This document shows, in pieces, positions 24,230-32,998 of a stretch of 64,000 nucleotides of DNA; positions within the stretch are counted from its first letter, which is position 1, and each line of letters opens with the position of its first letter. Made by a program: the position numbers and the translations under genes. A model generated the notes under the pieces. The model did no database searches, was not told the DNA's origin, and was given only the letters and a program-made list of their open reading frames with translations. This stretch comes from Acidocella aminolytica 101 = DSM 11237 (GTDB taxonomy: Bacteria; Pseudomonadota; Alphaproteobacteria; Acetobacterales; Acetobacteraceae): the NCBI RefSeq assembly GCF_900129125.1, contig NZ_FQVJ01000002.1:1-64000 (forward strand), in the 5' to 3' direction.

Positions 24230-26150
24230 AGGATTGCCCGGATCAAGTCCCACACCAAATCTCCCGCGCACCATGTGTCTATTGCCGGAACCGCGCCGCT
24301 GCTGGCCTTGCCCAAGGCATTGTCTCTTGGGGGGCGGTTTTGGCACAGACGATTATAGATGCCACCCAGGCCAATGGTCTGGTGTTGGATGGGCTGGCTG
24401 GTCCGGTGGAGATAGTCAGGCGTGAGAGTTAGTTCCAGCGGTTCGGCGGCGGTGGGCGCCAGCTTGCAGGCGCAGTTGAGCAATGCCGGGCAGGTGGACG
24501 ATGTAACGGGTATTGGCGTCACGCTTGGGCAGGGGGGAGCGTTGCGAATAGCGGTGTGATCCAGGCTGGGACTTACGGCGTGCGCACCCACGGTGCGGCG
24601 GGGATGGTTGCGAATGCGGGCCAGATTATGGCGGGGGCTGACGGTGTCAGCCCCCGCCATAATCATGGTGGCACCGTCACGAATTCAGGGCCGCTTTTTG
24701 GTGCTCATCTGATGGGCGATTCCTCGATTACCAATAGCGGCACACTGGCGGGTGGAACAGATGGTGTGATCGATATTGGCCAGGGTGGCATGGTGGACAA
24801 TACCGGGGTTATCCATGGCGGGCAGACAGGGATTCAGTTTGCCTAAGGTGGGCGCCTGAATAATGAGGGCAGTATCTCCGGCGGTGTTAATGGCATGAAG
24901 CTTGGCGCGAAGAGTGTTCTGGTGAATGAGGCGGGAGGCGTTATCACCGGAGCTGATGCAGGTGTCGTGGCTGGATCGGGCGACGTGATTACCAATGATG
25001 GTATTATTACGGGGCTTACCGGGATTCAGGTCAATGGTGACGCCACGATTGATAATGCCGGCGCGATTACCGCAAGTGGAGACACTATCAGCCTGAATGG
25101 CGGTATTAGTACAGTCACACTCGATATAGGCACGCAGATTACGGGGGCGATTGCGGAGATTGAAACTGCCAGCCTTATTGACCTGACGGATCACGGAAGC
25201 CTCTCAGGGGATATTACGGGTTTGCAGGCTGTGCAGTAGAGCGTGCAGCAGGGGGCGATTTGGACCGTCAGCGGGAATTGGGCTGTGGGTCAGGTGGTGA
25301 GCGGGGACGTTGACCGCGGGGCTCGTGGGGACGCCGCCGACCATTACCGGCGATTATACGCAAACCTCCACGGGCATGTTGCGGGTGCTGGTGACACCGG
25401 CCGGCATGAAACATCTGATTGTCTTAGGCACCGCGCATCTGGCGGGGACGCTCTCTTATGTATAGCTGCCCGGTATATACGCCCGGGAAGCTATCAATTT
25501 CTGACCGCTGCGGGTGGGGGGAGTAGGGATTTTGCCACGGTGGAAACCAGCAAAGCCTCTCAGCATAGCCAGAATGTTTCCGCCGCTACGGTAAGCGCCG
25601 CGCAATCCGTGGCGGCGGAAGGGCCGGTTGCGGCTTTGACGATGTCAAAACAGCTTATTGTGGCGCCTGCCGATGAGACTTTGTTTGCCAATGCGGTCAG
25701 GCCACGGTGTTGGAAGGCGTGGCGCTGAGCCAGATATTGCTTGGCCATGCGGAGGGTGTAGAGATTCGACATCTATCTTTGGGCGGTTTGCCGGAGGCGG
25801 CGGCCAATCAGGTTTTGGCGGTGAGAACGCAGGCCATGACCGGAACATATGTGGCGCCTTATTTGCTTATGATCGCGGCGCGCCGTTTTCCGACCAGCGG
25901 CGGGTTTGTCATCACCCCGGCCATTATGCTGGGCATGACTGTGAATGCCACAAGTCCTGGGGCGGATCTTGCCCTGACAACGCAGGATGGAACAGGCTTT
26001 ACATTCATCCCCCGGCATTTGTCCCCGGTGAGCGGTCAGGCGGGGGGAGGGCTGGAGGTTGGGCGGGAGAAATGGCTGATTTCCGCGCATTACTCCGCGA
26101 TGCTGGCGGAGAATTGGCACGCACAGTCCATTCAAGCGAATTTTAAGATG
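24230..26150 (+). pseudogene. decayed autotransporter adhesin gene
   Basis: Remnant of a type V secreted surface protein. Pieces appear in different frames: a probable signal region (IAGTAPLLALPKAL), then LAQTIIDATQANGLVLDG ending at a stop near 24434. Next comes SNAGQVDDVTGIGVTLGQGG in a second frame, then a run of passenger repeats of N-x-G-x-I type (24556-25239) broken by TAA at 24844-24846 and TAG at 25237-25239. A piece resembling the pre-barrel linker (TGDYTQTSTGMLRVLV) is again shifted. The barrel end (GGLEVGREKWLISAHYSAML to NFKMTF) closes at about 26148, where a stop codon would be expected but is missing. At least four frameshifts and three stops make it non-functional. Confidence 0.8.
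24624..24664. repeat. perfect 19-bp inverted repeat inside the pseudogene
   Basis: The arm 24624-24642 (GATTATGGCGGGGG then CTGAC) and the arm 24646-24664 are exact reverse complements with only GGT between. The second arm encodes SPRHN, which does not fit the repeat pattern of the protein on either side, so it looks like a templated inversion or copied insertion and not an original coding sequence. Confidence 0.9.
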
Positions 26151-26255
26151 ACATTCTATCCAAGTTACGTCATTTGCCCCGTTGTGGCTAGTTTTGCCTT
26201 GCGGCGTGTTGGATGGGGTTGCAATCTCTGGCGCATGGATTTCTCGCCGCCTTAC

Positions 26256-27065
26256 ATGACGTCAAAAATGGAGGCGCATCAACGCGCTGCCGGGCAACTG
26301 GACATCGCTCTGGCGGATAAAGCGGGGCAAACCCGGTTGACGCGGTTTTACCAGCAGGGATGCCTGAAGGCACGGCGTGTGGGGCATGGAGACACGCCGG
26401 AACTGGTCGCCATGAATATCTCCGGCGGTATTGCAGGTGGGGATTCGATCAGCATGGCGTTTGAACTCGGAGAAAACGCGAAGGCTGTATTCACGACTCA
26501 GGCCGCGGAGCGGATTTACCGCTCCCTTGGGGATCCGGCTTACGTTTCAACAAAGTTGTTTGCAGCATCTGGCGCGTCTTTGGCTTATCTGCCGCAGGAA
26601 ACGATTTTGTTTGATGGCTTCAGCCTGGACAGATCGTTGGAGATTGATCTGTCGGAAGGAGCCACGTTCATTGGGGTGGAGAGCTTGGTGTTTGGCAGAC
26701 TGGCCATGGGGGAGGTAGTTCAGAGAGGCTTGTTGCGTGACAAGATCAATATCCGTTGCAATGGGCGGTTGATCTGGCGGGACGTTGCCACGGTTAAAGG
26801 ACATATATTTTCCTGCCTTAACCTGCCGGGGGTTGGCGGCGCGGCGCGGGTGGCGGCGAGCTTGTTTGCGGTAGGGCAAGGTTTCTCAGAGATGATGCCG
26901 CAATTGAGGCAGCGCCTTGAGGGGCATGTTGCCGGGGTCAGTAGCCATGGCGGTATTGTATTCGTTCGGCTGCTGGCTGAGGATACCATAACATTACGGC
27001 TTGCCGTTATGGCGGCCTTATCTACATTCGGCAGAAAAACACTGCCGCGTGTCTGGCTAAGTTAA
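26256..27065 (+). CDS. ureD: urease accessory protein UreD
   Basis: Chaperone that binds the urease apoprotein and, together with UreF and UreG, delivers nickel. The sequence has the family landmarks [48 protein letters not shown] and GRLAMGEV. The reading frame is continuous upstream into the autotransporter remnant, so the true start is uncertain: ATGs at 26235, 26256 and 26268 are in frame and none has a clear ribosome site. I use 26256, giving 269 residues. ureA follows after 11 bases. Nothing in the chain looks broken. Confidence 0.87.
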   Translation: MTSKMEAHQRAAGQLDIALADKAGQTRLTRFYQQGCLKARRVGHGDTPELVAMNISGGIAGGDSISMAFELGENAKAVFTTQAAERIYRSLGDPAYVSTKLFAASGASLAYLPQETILFDGFSLDRSLEIDLSEGATFIGVESLVFGRLAMGEVVQRGLLRDKINIRCNGRLIWRDVATVKGHIFSCLNLPGVGGAARVAASLFAVGQGFSEMMPQLRQRLEGHVAGVSSHGGIVFVRLLAEDTITLRLAVMAALSTFGRKTLPRVWLS

Positions 27066-27076
27066 GGGGGGAGACC

Positions 27077-27379
27077 GTGAATCTTACACCACGCGAGAAA
27101 GATAAGCTGCTCGTGGCCATGGCCGCGATGGTCGCCCGCAAAAGGCTGGAGCGCGGCGTAAAGCTGAACTACCCGGAAGCCGTGGCACTGATTACGGATT
27201 TTGTGGTGGAAGGCGCGCGCGACGGACGGCGCGTGGCGGAGTTGATGGAAGCGGGCGCGCATGTGATTACGCGAGACCAAGTCATGGAGGGCGTTGCGGA
27301 AATGATTCACGACGTACAGGTAGAAGCCACTTTCCCGGATGGTACCAAGCTTGTCACTGTTCATGAGCCGATCAGATGA
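27077..27379 (+). CDS. ureA: urease subunit gamma
   Basis: Small structural subunit (100 residues) of nickel urease, which hydrolyses urea to ammonia and carbamate. Clear features are the start [22 protein letters not shown] and the end [14 protein letters not shown]. It starts with GTG at 27077 behind a GGGGGGAGA ribosome site, 11 bases after ureD, and overlaps ureB by ATGA. The subunit is intact and of normal length. Ammonia from urea would help an acid-living cell to buffer its cytoplasm. Confidence 0.96.
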   Translation: MNLTPREKDKLLVAMAAMVARKRLERGVKLNYPEAVALITDFVVEGARDGRRVAELMEAGAHVITRDQVMEGVAEMIHDVQVEATFPDGTKLVTVHEPIR

Positions 27380-27684
27380 TTCCAGGCGAGGTGCTGACCC
27401 CGGAGGGGGAGATTGAGCTGAATGCGGGCCTCGAAACAACCACTTTGATTGTTACGAGTACAGGAGACCGGCCGATTCAGGTAGGGAGTCATTATCATTT
27501 TTCTGAAACAAACGCGGCACTCTCGTTTGACCGTGAGGCGGCACAGGGCAAGAGGCTGGATATTGCGGCGGGAACAGCGATTCGGTTTGAGCCGGGGCAG
27601 AGCCGTGAGGTAACTTTGGTGCCTTATCGCGGTGCGCGTAGAGTCTATGGTTTCCGTGGCTTGACCATGGGGGAGATTGACTGA
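27376..27684 (+). CDS. ureB: urease subunit beta
   Basis: Second small urease subunit, 102 residues. It shows the family sequence [30 protein letters not shown] and [10 protein letters not shown]. The ATG overlaps the ureA stop (ATGA) and its own stop overlaps the ureC start (TGATG), so the three subunits are translated as a coupled set. Separate gamma and beta genes are the usual bacterial arrangement, unlike the fused form in Helicobacter. Confidence 0.96.
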   Translation: MIPGEVLTPEGEIELNAGLETTTLIVTSTGDRPIQVGSHYHFSETNAALSFDREAAQGKRLDIAAGTAIRFEPGQSREVTLVPYRGARRVYGFRGLTMGEID

Positions 27685-29390
27685 TGGCCAAAATTTCTCG
27701 TGCAGCTTACGCGGATATGTTTGGCCCCACAGTGGGAGACCGTGTGCGCCTTGCTGATACTGAGCTTTTTGCTGAGGTTGAAAAAGACTTCACGATTTAT
27801 GGCGATGAAGTGAAGTTTGGCGGGGGCAAGGTGATTCGTGATGGCATGGGGCAGTCGCAGATTTGTAATGCCGATGGCGCGGCTGATACGGTTATCACCA
27901 ACGTGCTGATTATCGACCATTGGGGCATTGTGAAGGCCGATGTTGCGATTGTAGCCGGACGGATATCGAAAATCGGCAAGGCCGGAAACCCAGATGTGCA
28001 GCCGGGTGTTGATATTATCATCGGGCCAGGTACGGAGATTATCGCGGGTGAAGGCAAAATTCTGACGGCCGGCGGGATTGATGCACATATCCATTTTATC
28101 TGTCCGCAGCAGATTGAGGAAGCTTTAGCCGCCGGAATCACGACCATGCTGGGCGGCGGCACGGGACCCGCCACTGGAACCGCGGCGACGACGTGCACGC
28201 CAGGACCGTTTCATCTCGCGCGGATGTTGCAGGCCGCTGAGGCTTTTCCAATAAATCTTGCCTTTGCGGGCAAGGGAAATGCCAGCGAGCCCGCGGCGCT
28301 TGAGGAGATGGTGAGGGCGGGTGCATGTGCGTTAAAGCTTCATGAAGACTGGGGAACAACGCCAGCGGCGATTGATACCTGCCTGAATGTCGCGGACAGG
28401 TTCGATATACAGGTAATGATTCATAGCGATACGTTGAATGAAGGCGGGTTTGTTGAAAATACGATCGCCGCTTTCAAAGGCCGTACAATCCACGCTTTCC
28501 ATACTGAAGGGGCGGGTGGCGGTCATGCGCCGGATATCATACGGGTTGCGGGATTGCCGAATGTGTTGCCCAGCTCTACGAATCCCACGCGACCTTACAC
28601 AGTGAATACGCTCGATGAGCATCTCGACATGCTCATGGTTTGTCATCATCTTGACGGTTCGATTCCAGAAGATATTGCGTTTGCGGAATCGCGGATTCGT
28701 AAAGAGACAATCGCTGCCGAGGATATTTTGCAGGATCTCGGGGTGATTTCGATGATTTCCTCAGACAGCCAAGCGATGGGACGGGTTGGCGAGGTCATTA
28801 TACGTTGTTGGCAGACGGCGCATAAAATGAAACTCCAGCGTGGCTCTTTGGCGGGGAGCGGTTTGGCGGATAATGACCGGATTAAGCGTTACATTGCCAA
28901 ATACACAATCAACCCGGCGATTGCTCATGGTCTTTCAGCGCATGTTGGGTCTGTTGAGTGCGGGAAGCTAGCGGATCTTATTTTGTGGAGCCCTGCATTT
29001 TTTGGCGTAAAACCGGATTTGGTGATCAAGGGCGGCTCGATTGCCATGGCGCAGATGGGAGATCCTAACGGGTCTATCCCCACGCCGCAGCCGGTGCATT
29101 ATCGGCCAATGTTTGGAGCTTATGGGAAAGCGCTTGTTGAATCTTCCATTTTGTTTGTGTCCAAGGCGGCGCTGGAAGATCGGATTGATACGAAGTTAGG
29201 ACTAACGCGGCCTTTGGCTGCCGTTGAAAATGTTCGCGGCGGAATTGGCAAGAAATCGATGATCCATAATGACGCAACGCCGGTTATTGAGGTGGACCCG
29301 GAAACCTATGAGGTTCGCGTGGATGGTGAGTTGCTGGTTTGTCAGCCCGCTGAAACACTGCCGATGGCGCAGCGTTATTTTCTGTTCTGA
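27684..29390 (+). CDS. ureC: urease subunit alpha, catalytic
   Basis: Catalytic subunit of 568 residues. All nickel and active-site residues expected from Klebsiella urease are present: HIHFICPQQ (two nickel histidines), K218 in ALKLHED as the carbamylated lysine, the His in MIHSDTL, the His in [13 protein letters not shown]321 in VCHHLD as the general acid, and D361 in SSDSQAMG. The subunit is thus probably able to work if nickel is inserted. It is the last gene of a ureDABC cluster; the usual ureE, ureF and ureG do not follow, and the next gene is nrtR after 280 bases of AT-rich DNA. Confidence 0.97.
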   Translation: MAKISRAAYADMFGPTVGDRVRLADTELFAEVEKDFTIYGDEVKFGGGKVIRDGMGQSQICNADGAADTVITNVLIIDHWGIVKADVAIVAGRISKIGKAGNPDVQPGVDIIIGPGTEIIAGEGKILTAGGIDAHIHFICPQQIEEALAAGITTMLGGGTGPATGTAATTCTPGPFHLARMLQAAEAFPINLAFAGKGNASEPAALEEMVRAGACALKLHEDWGTTPAAIDTCLNVADRFDIQVMIHSDTLNEGGFVENTIAAFKGRTIHAFHTEGAGGGHAPDIIRVAGLPNVLPSSTNPTRPYTVNTLDEHLDMLMVCHHLDGSIPEDIAFAESRIRKETIAAEDILQDLGVISMISSDSQAMGRVGEVIIRCWQTAHKMKLQRGSLAGSGLADNDRIKRYIAKYTINPAIAHGLSAHVGSVECGKLADLILWSPAFFGVKPDLVIKGGSIAMAQMGDPNGSIPTPQPVHYRPMFGAYGKALVESSILFVSKAALEDRIDTKLGLTRPLAAVENVRGGIGKKSMIHNDATPVIEVDPETYEVRVDGELLVCQPAETLPMAQRYFLF

Positions 29391-29672
29391 GTGCGGGAAC
29401 CATTGAGCAGCGGATTAATCCGCCGCTCAATGGAGTGCTGGACTCAATTCGGCAGTTTGAGGAATTTCAAGAGAAAGTCAAGGATATAAAATCTTAGATA
29501 GAATTTTTAAATATGATTTTCAATTTTAAGTGGCTTGTGCTTTAAATTCTGCTTGAAACTAAAAGTCTGCCCCACCCAATGGGCCAGGAAATGATGAGGC
29601 GATCCTTGGTTATGTCGTGTTTTGGGTGCGATTAGCTTATACGCTCCGCGAGCATCGAGGGTTGTATTGTTC
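29391..29672. other. AT-rich gap after ureC with a long palindrome
   Basis: No gene found. 29401-29416 and 29417-29432 form a 16-bp near-perfect palindrome with one mismatch and no loop; it may be the ureC terminator, although no T-run follows. The remainder (29433-29640) is AT-rich. No trace of ureE, ureF or ureG could be read in any frame. The nrtR promoter must lie towards the end. Confidence 0.5.
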
Positions 29673-30557
29673 ATGGTTGACGGTGTTATTAAGACGGATT
29701 TGATCGCTGTTTTGGTTGCCGTAACAGCTGGGCAGCCGCGTGTTTTGACCATTGAAGAAGGTTCCGCTCTGCCTTCTGGCCCGCTGCAAACAGGGCATAG
29801 AAGCCTGCAATCTGGCCTGCGAGCATGGGTTGAGCAGCAAACCCACCATCCGTTGGGTTATGTCGAGCAGTTATATACATTCGCAGACCAGCAGCCGGGA
29901 GCCAGGCGGAGCATTTCCATTTCTTATCTCGGGTTGAGCCGCGAAGGTGCGGCGGAATATCCGGGCGCCGCGTGGCATGGTTGGTATGAGTACTTCCCGT
30001 GGGAAGATACACGCACTGATCGCCCTTGTCTGGCGCCTATAATGGAGGCGTTGGAAGGATGGGCTGGGGGAGCGCCTAGTAAACGGGCCAGGGTGGCCGG
30101 GCTATTAGGCAAGGACGGGCAAGGGTGGAATGAAGATCTTGTCTTGCCGAGATATGAGTTGCTTTGGGAAGCAGGGTTGGTGCCCGAGGCGCAGCGCAAA
30201 GAGCCAACAACGGAAGGGTGGTTGGCGCCAGGGCTAGAAATGACGCATGACCACCGCCGGATTCTGGCAACGGCGATCGCCCGTTTACGATCCAAGATTA
30301 AATACCGGCCTGTTGTGTTTGAGCTTTTGCCACGTGAGTTCACTCTGTTGGACCTACAGCAAACAATGGAGGCAATTGCGGGCAGGACTTTCCACAAGCC
30401 TAATTTCAGACGCTTTATCGAGCAGTCAGATCTCGTGGAGGAAACCGGGCGGCTTGCCTCAGGCTTGGCGGGGCGGCCAGCTAAGTTGTTCAGGTTCAGA
30501 CCCGCGGTTTTGGCCGAACGCAGCTTTACCGGGACCAAACTACCAATTGTAAAATAA
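29673..30557 (+). CDS. nrtR: NrtR, Nudix-related regulator of NAD synthesis
   Basis: Transcription repressor of 294 residues with an N-terminal Nudix-like domain and a C-terminal winged helix. The stretch GYVEQLYTFAD followed by ISISYLGL is a hallmark of NrtR proteins. The Nudix box, expected just before it, reads LPSGPLQTGHRSLQSGLRAWVEQQT and lacks the Glu residues that bind metal, so hydrolase activity is probably lost and ligand sensing retained; ADP-ribose is the ligand known for NrtR. The DNA-binding half includes FTLLDLQQTMEAIAGRTFHKPNFRR. An in-frame ATG at 29622 exists; 29673 gives the family start. It lies 80 bases before nadA, with two palindromes in the gap. Confidence 0.9.
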   Translation: MVDGVIKTDLIAVLVAVTAGQPRVLTIEEGSALPSGPLQTGHRSLQSGLRAWVEQQTHHPLGYVEQLYTFADQQPGARRSISISYLGLSREGAAEYPGAAWHGWYEYFPWEDTRTDRPCLAPIMEALEGWAGGAPSKRARVAGLLGKDGQGWNEDLVLPRYELLWEAGLVPEAQRKEPTTEGWLAPGLEMTHDHRRILATAIARLRSKIKYRPVVFELLPREFTLLDLQQTMEAIAGRTFHKPNFRRFIEQSDLVEETGRLASGLAGRPAKLFRFRPAVLAERSFTGTKLPIVK

Positions 30558-30570
30558 ATGACTTGATTCC

Positions 30571-30591
30571 TTATACTCTCTCTGAGTATAA
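30571..30591 (+). promoter_or_regulatory. NrtR operator candidate, site 1
   Basis: TTATACTC at 30571-30578 and GAGTATAA at 30584-30591 form a perfect 8-bp inverted repeat with a 5-base spacer (TCTCT). It lies in the nrtR-nadA gap and is repeated 33 bases downstream with the same arms. Assignment to NrtR is inferred from position. Confidence 0.8.
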
Positions 30592-30603
30592 AAACTGCTC
30601 AGA

Positions 30604-30624
30604 TTATACTCGTTTTGAGTATAA
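30604..30624 (+). promoter_or_regulatory. NrtR operator candidate, site 2
   Basis: Second copy of the palindrome: TTATACTC at 30604-30611 and GAGTATAA at 30617-30624, spacer GTTTT. Start-to-start distance to site 1 is 33 bases, about three helical turns, so two dimers would bind the same DNA face. It ends three bases before the nadA ribosome site (GGAG at 30627-30630), ideal for repression. Confidence 0.8.
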
Positions 30625-30637
30625 ATGGAGAATGCTT

Positions 30638-31600
30638 ATGCCGCTAGCTCAGCTTTTTGATCGCGTTTCCCGTGTTATTCCGCCGGCTGAGTGGGCGGTC
30701 ATGGAGGAGGATGCACGGATAATTCTTGAACTCAAGAAAAGCCGGAATGCGGTTATTCTTGCGCATAATTATCAAACGCCGGAAATTTTCCATGGCGTTG
30801 CGGACATTGTTGGGGACAGCTTGGCCCTGGCGCGTGAGGCGCAACATACCGATGCCGACGTGATTCTCTTGGCGGGCGTGCATTTCATGGCTGAGACAGC
30901 CAAGTTGATGAATCCTGACAAGGTTGTGCTGATACCTGATGCGGCGGCGGGGTGCTCGCTTGCTGAATCCATCACCTCTGAAGACGTCGCTTTGCTGCGC
31001 CAGAAATATCCTGACCGCCCGGTAGTGGCTTATGTGAATACCTCGGCGGCCGTGAAGGCCATGAGTGATGTCTGTTGTACGTCAGGCAATGCAAAGGTTG
31101 TTGTGGAATCTCTAGGGGTTCCTGAAGTGATAATGCTGCCGGATGAGTTCCTTGCGCAAAATGTCGCGGCGCAGACAGATGTCAAAATCATTGCCTGGAA
31201 AGGGCATTGCGAGGTTCATGAGCGGTTCACGCCGGATGATATCTTGTCGCTGCGACAGCAACATCCTGGTGTTGTGGTGCTGGCGCATCCTGAGTGCCCG
31301 CCCGAGGTTGTCGCGGTGTCTGATTTTTCTGGCTCCACGGCGGTTATGGCGAATTATGTGAAGGACCTTAAGCCTGCTCGTGTTGCGTTGATTACTGAAT
31401 GCTCGATGAGCGATAATGTCGCGCAATCCAACCCAGGGACAGAGTTTGTACGCCCCTGCAATCTTTGCCCGCATATGAAGCGGATTACTTTATCGAATAT
31501 CCGCAAAGCTCTCGAAGAAATGCAGACAAGCGTGGAGATTCCCGCCGAGTTGTTTGCGCCTGCGCGGCGTTCAGTTGAGAGGATGCTGGCCGTCAAATGA
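30638..31600 (+). CDS. nadA: quinolinate synthase
   Basis: [4Fe-4S] enzyme of 320 residues that condenses iminoaspartate with dihydroxyacetone phosphate to quinolinate. The cluster cysteines are in DVCCTSGNA, WKGHCEVH and RPCNLCPHMKR; substrate-binding AHNYQTPEI and HPECPPEV are also present. The frame is open from 30563, but this would run through the operators. The ATG at 30638 with GGAG seven bases before it is the start. First gene of nadABC; overlaps nadB by ATGA. The oxygen-sensitive cluster probably depends on carriers such as ApbC. Confidence 0.95.
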   Translation: MPLAQLFDRVSRVIPPAEWAVMEEDARIILELKKSRNAVILAHNYQTPEIFHGVADIVGDSLALAREAQHTDADVILLAGVHFMAETAKLMNPDKVVLIPDAAAGCSLAESITSEDVALLRQKYPDRPVVAYVNTSAAVKAMSDVCCTSGNAKVVVESLGVPEVIMLPDEFLAQNVAAQTDVKIIAWKGHCEVHERFTPDDILSLRQQHPGVVVLAHPECPPEVVAVSDFSGSTAVMANYVKDLKPARVALITECSMSDNVAQSNPGTEFVRPCNLCPHMKRITLSNIRKALEEMQTSVEIPAELFAPARRSVERMLAVK

Positions 31601-32997
31601 TCATTATCGGTGGTGGCGTCGCGGGATTGATGGCCGCTCTTGCTGCGGCGCCTCACCCTGTAACACTTGTGAATCCAACTACTCTTGGACCGGGCGCCGC
31701 GAGTTGGCTGTCACAAGGTGGCATTGCGGCAGCTGTGGGCGATGATGATGACGTATCCCTGCATATTAAAGACACGTTGGAGGCAGGCGCCGGGCTGTGT
31801 AACCCTGATGTTGTCGCGCGGATAATTTCCGCTGGCCCGGCCGTAATAGACACGCTTCTTGCTTATGGCGTGACGTTTGACCGTACCGGAAGCGGTGCTC
31901 GAGCTCTGGGACTGGAGGCAGCTCATTCACGTAGGCGTATTCTTCATGGTGGTGGTGATAGAACCGGGGCCACCATCATGAAAGCTCTAATTGAAAAAGT
32001 GCAGCGGTGTCCATCCATCAATATCATAAAGGCTTCTGCTGAGCGGATATTTGTTGATGATAACGGTGTTTCAGGAATTCAGATTCAGCGCGATGGCCAC
32101 AGGCTGAGTTTGAAGACTGACCGGGTTTTGCTTGCCACCGGGGGAATCGGTGGGCTTTTCCGGGATACGACCAATCCGCCTTCTGCCGTGGGGCAAGGGC
32201 TGATTCTTGCGATGGAAGCAGGCGCGGAATTTAAAGATTTGGAGTTTGTCCAGTTTCATCCGACGGCTCTTGCAGTTAAAGAGTCTTCTTTGCCCCTGGT
32301 GTCTGAGGCAGTGCGTGGCGAAGGAGCCAGACTGGTTGATGAGGCTGGAAACTACTTCATGAACGGCAAGGATCTGGCGCCCCGCGATGTTGTTGCGCGC
32401 CATGTGTTTCTGCATAGAGCGAATGGTCATCAGACGTTTTTGGATATCAGTGGTTTTTCAGAAAGGTTTTCAGATCGGTTTCCGTCAATCAGTGCCGCTT
32501 GCAATAACGCTGATATAGATTTGTCATCTCATCTTATACCGGTAAAGCCGGCAGCTCATTATCACATGGGTGGGGTTAAGGTTGATGAGATGGGGCGGAC
32601 GAACATAGACGGGCTTTTTGCGGCGGGAGAGGTGGCTTGCACGGGGCTGCATGGGGCAAATCGTTTGGCCAGCAACTCGTTGCTTGAGGCTGTTGTTTGC
32701 GGACAAGTTTCGGGACGCTTTATGGCGGCGCAGGGTGCAAGACGGACTGGTGCTTTGCAAGAGATTACGTTTCCGGCAAAAGCGGACGCAACGGAAGTCA
32801 GAGATATTATGTCGGATTACTGTGGTGTTTTGCGGTCTGGAAAAGCTCTGGAAATAGCGTCTGGTCTGCTGGAAGCATTGGCGATAAATAATCCTGCAGC
32901 TGCTTTGTCTCTTAAGATCGTTGAAGCTGCTCTGGAGAGAAAAGACTCTGTTGGTTCACATATGAGAGTTGAATTCTCGATGGAAAAGGCAGCCTAA
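31597..32997 (+). CDS. nadB: L-aspartate oxidase
   Basis: FAD enzyme of 466 residues that oxidises L-aspartate to iminoaspartate for nadA. It starts at once with the dinucleotide motif IIIGGGVAGLMAAL and has [49 protein letters not shown] and GANRLASNSLLEA. The length is shorter than the roughly 540 residues of the E. coli enzyme, chiefly at the C-terminus, where the usual SRG-x-H motif reads SVGSHMRVEF. Catalytic parts seem intact. ATGA overlap with nadA. The family shares its fold with SdhA, but the small size and context leave no doubt. Confidence 0.95.
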   Translation: MIIIGGGVAGLMAALAAAPHPVTLVNPTTLGPGAASWLSQGGIAAAVGDDDDVSLHIKDTLEAGAGLCNPDVVARIISAGPAVIDTLLAYGVTFDRTGSGARALGLEAAHSRRRILHGGGDRTGATIMKALIEKVQRCPSINIIKASAERIFVDDNGVSGIQIQRDGHRLSLKTDRVLLATGGIGGLFRDTTNPPSAVGQGLILAMEAGAEFKDLEFVQFHPTALAVKESSLPLVSEAVRGEGARLVDEAGNYFMNGKDLAPRDVVARHVFLHRANGHQTFLDISGFSERFSDRFPSISAACNNADIDLSSHLIPVKPAAHYHMGGVKVDEMGRTNIDGLFAAGEVACTGLHGANRLASNSLLEAVVCGQVSGRFMAAQGARRTGALQEITFPAKADATEVRDIMSDYCGVLRSGKALEIASGLLEALAINNPAAALSLKIVEAALERKDSVGSHMRVEFSMEKAA

Positions 32998-32998
32998 T

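Noticed and set aside
24556-25239. CRISPR-like or tandem DNA repeat from the regular N-x-G-x-I pattern
   Set aside because: The repeats are at protein level only and vary in length and sequence, typical of an autotransporter passenger.
29433-29672. Remnants of ureE, ureF or ureG
   Set aside because: All frames of this AT-rich stretch were read; nothing resembling these proteins was seen.
31597-32997. nadB as a second SdhA or fumarate reductase flavoprotein
   Set aside because: The N-terminus lacks the covalent-FAD His motif and the gene lies between nadA and nadC.
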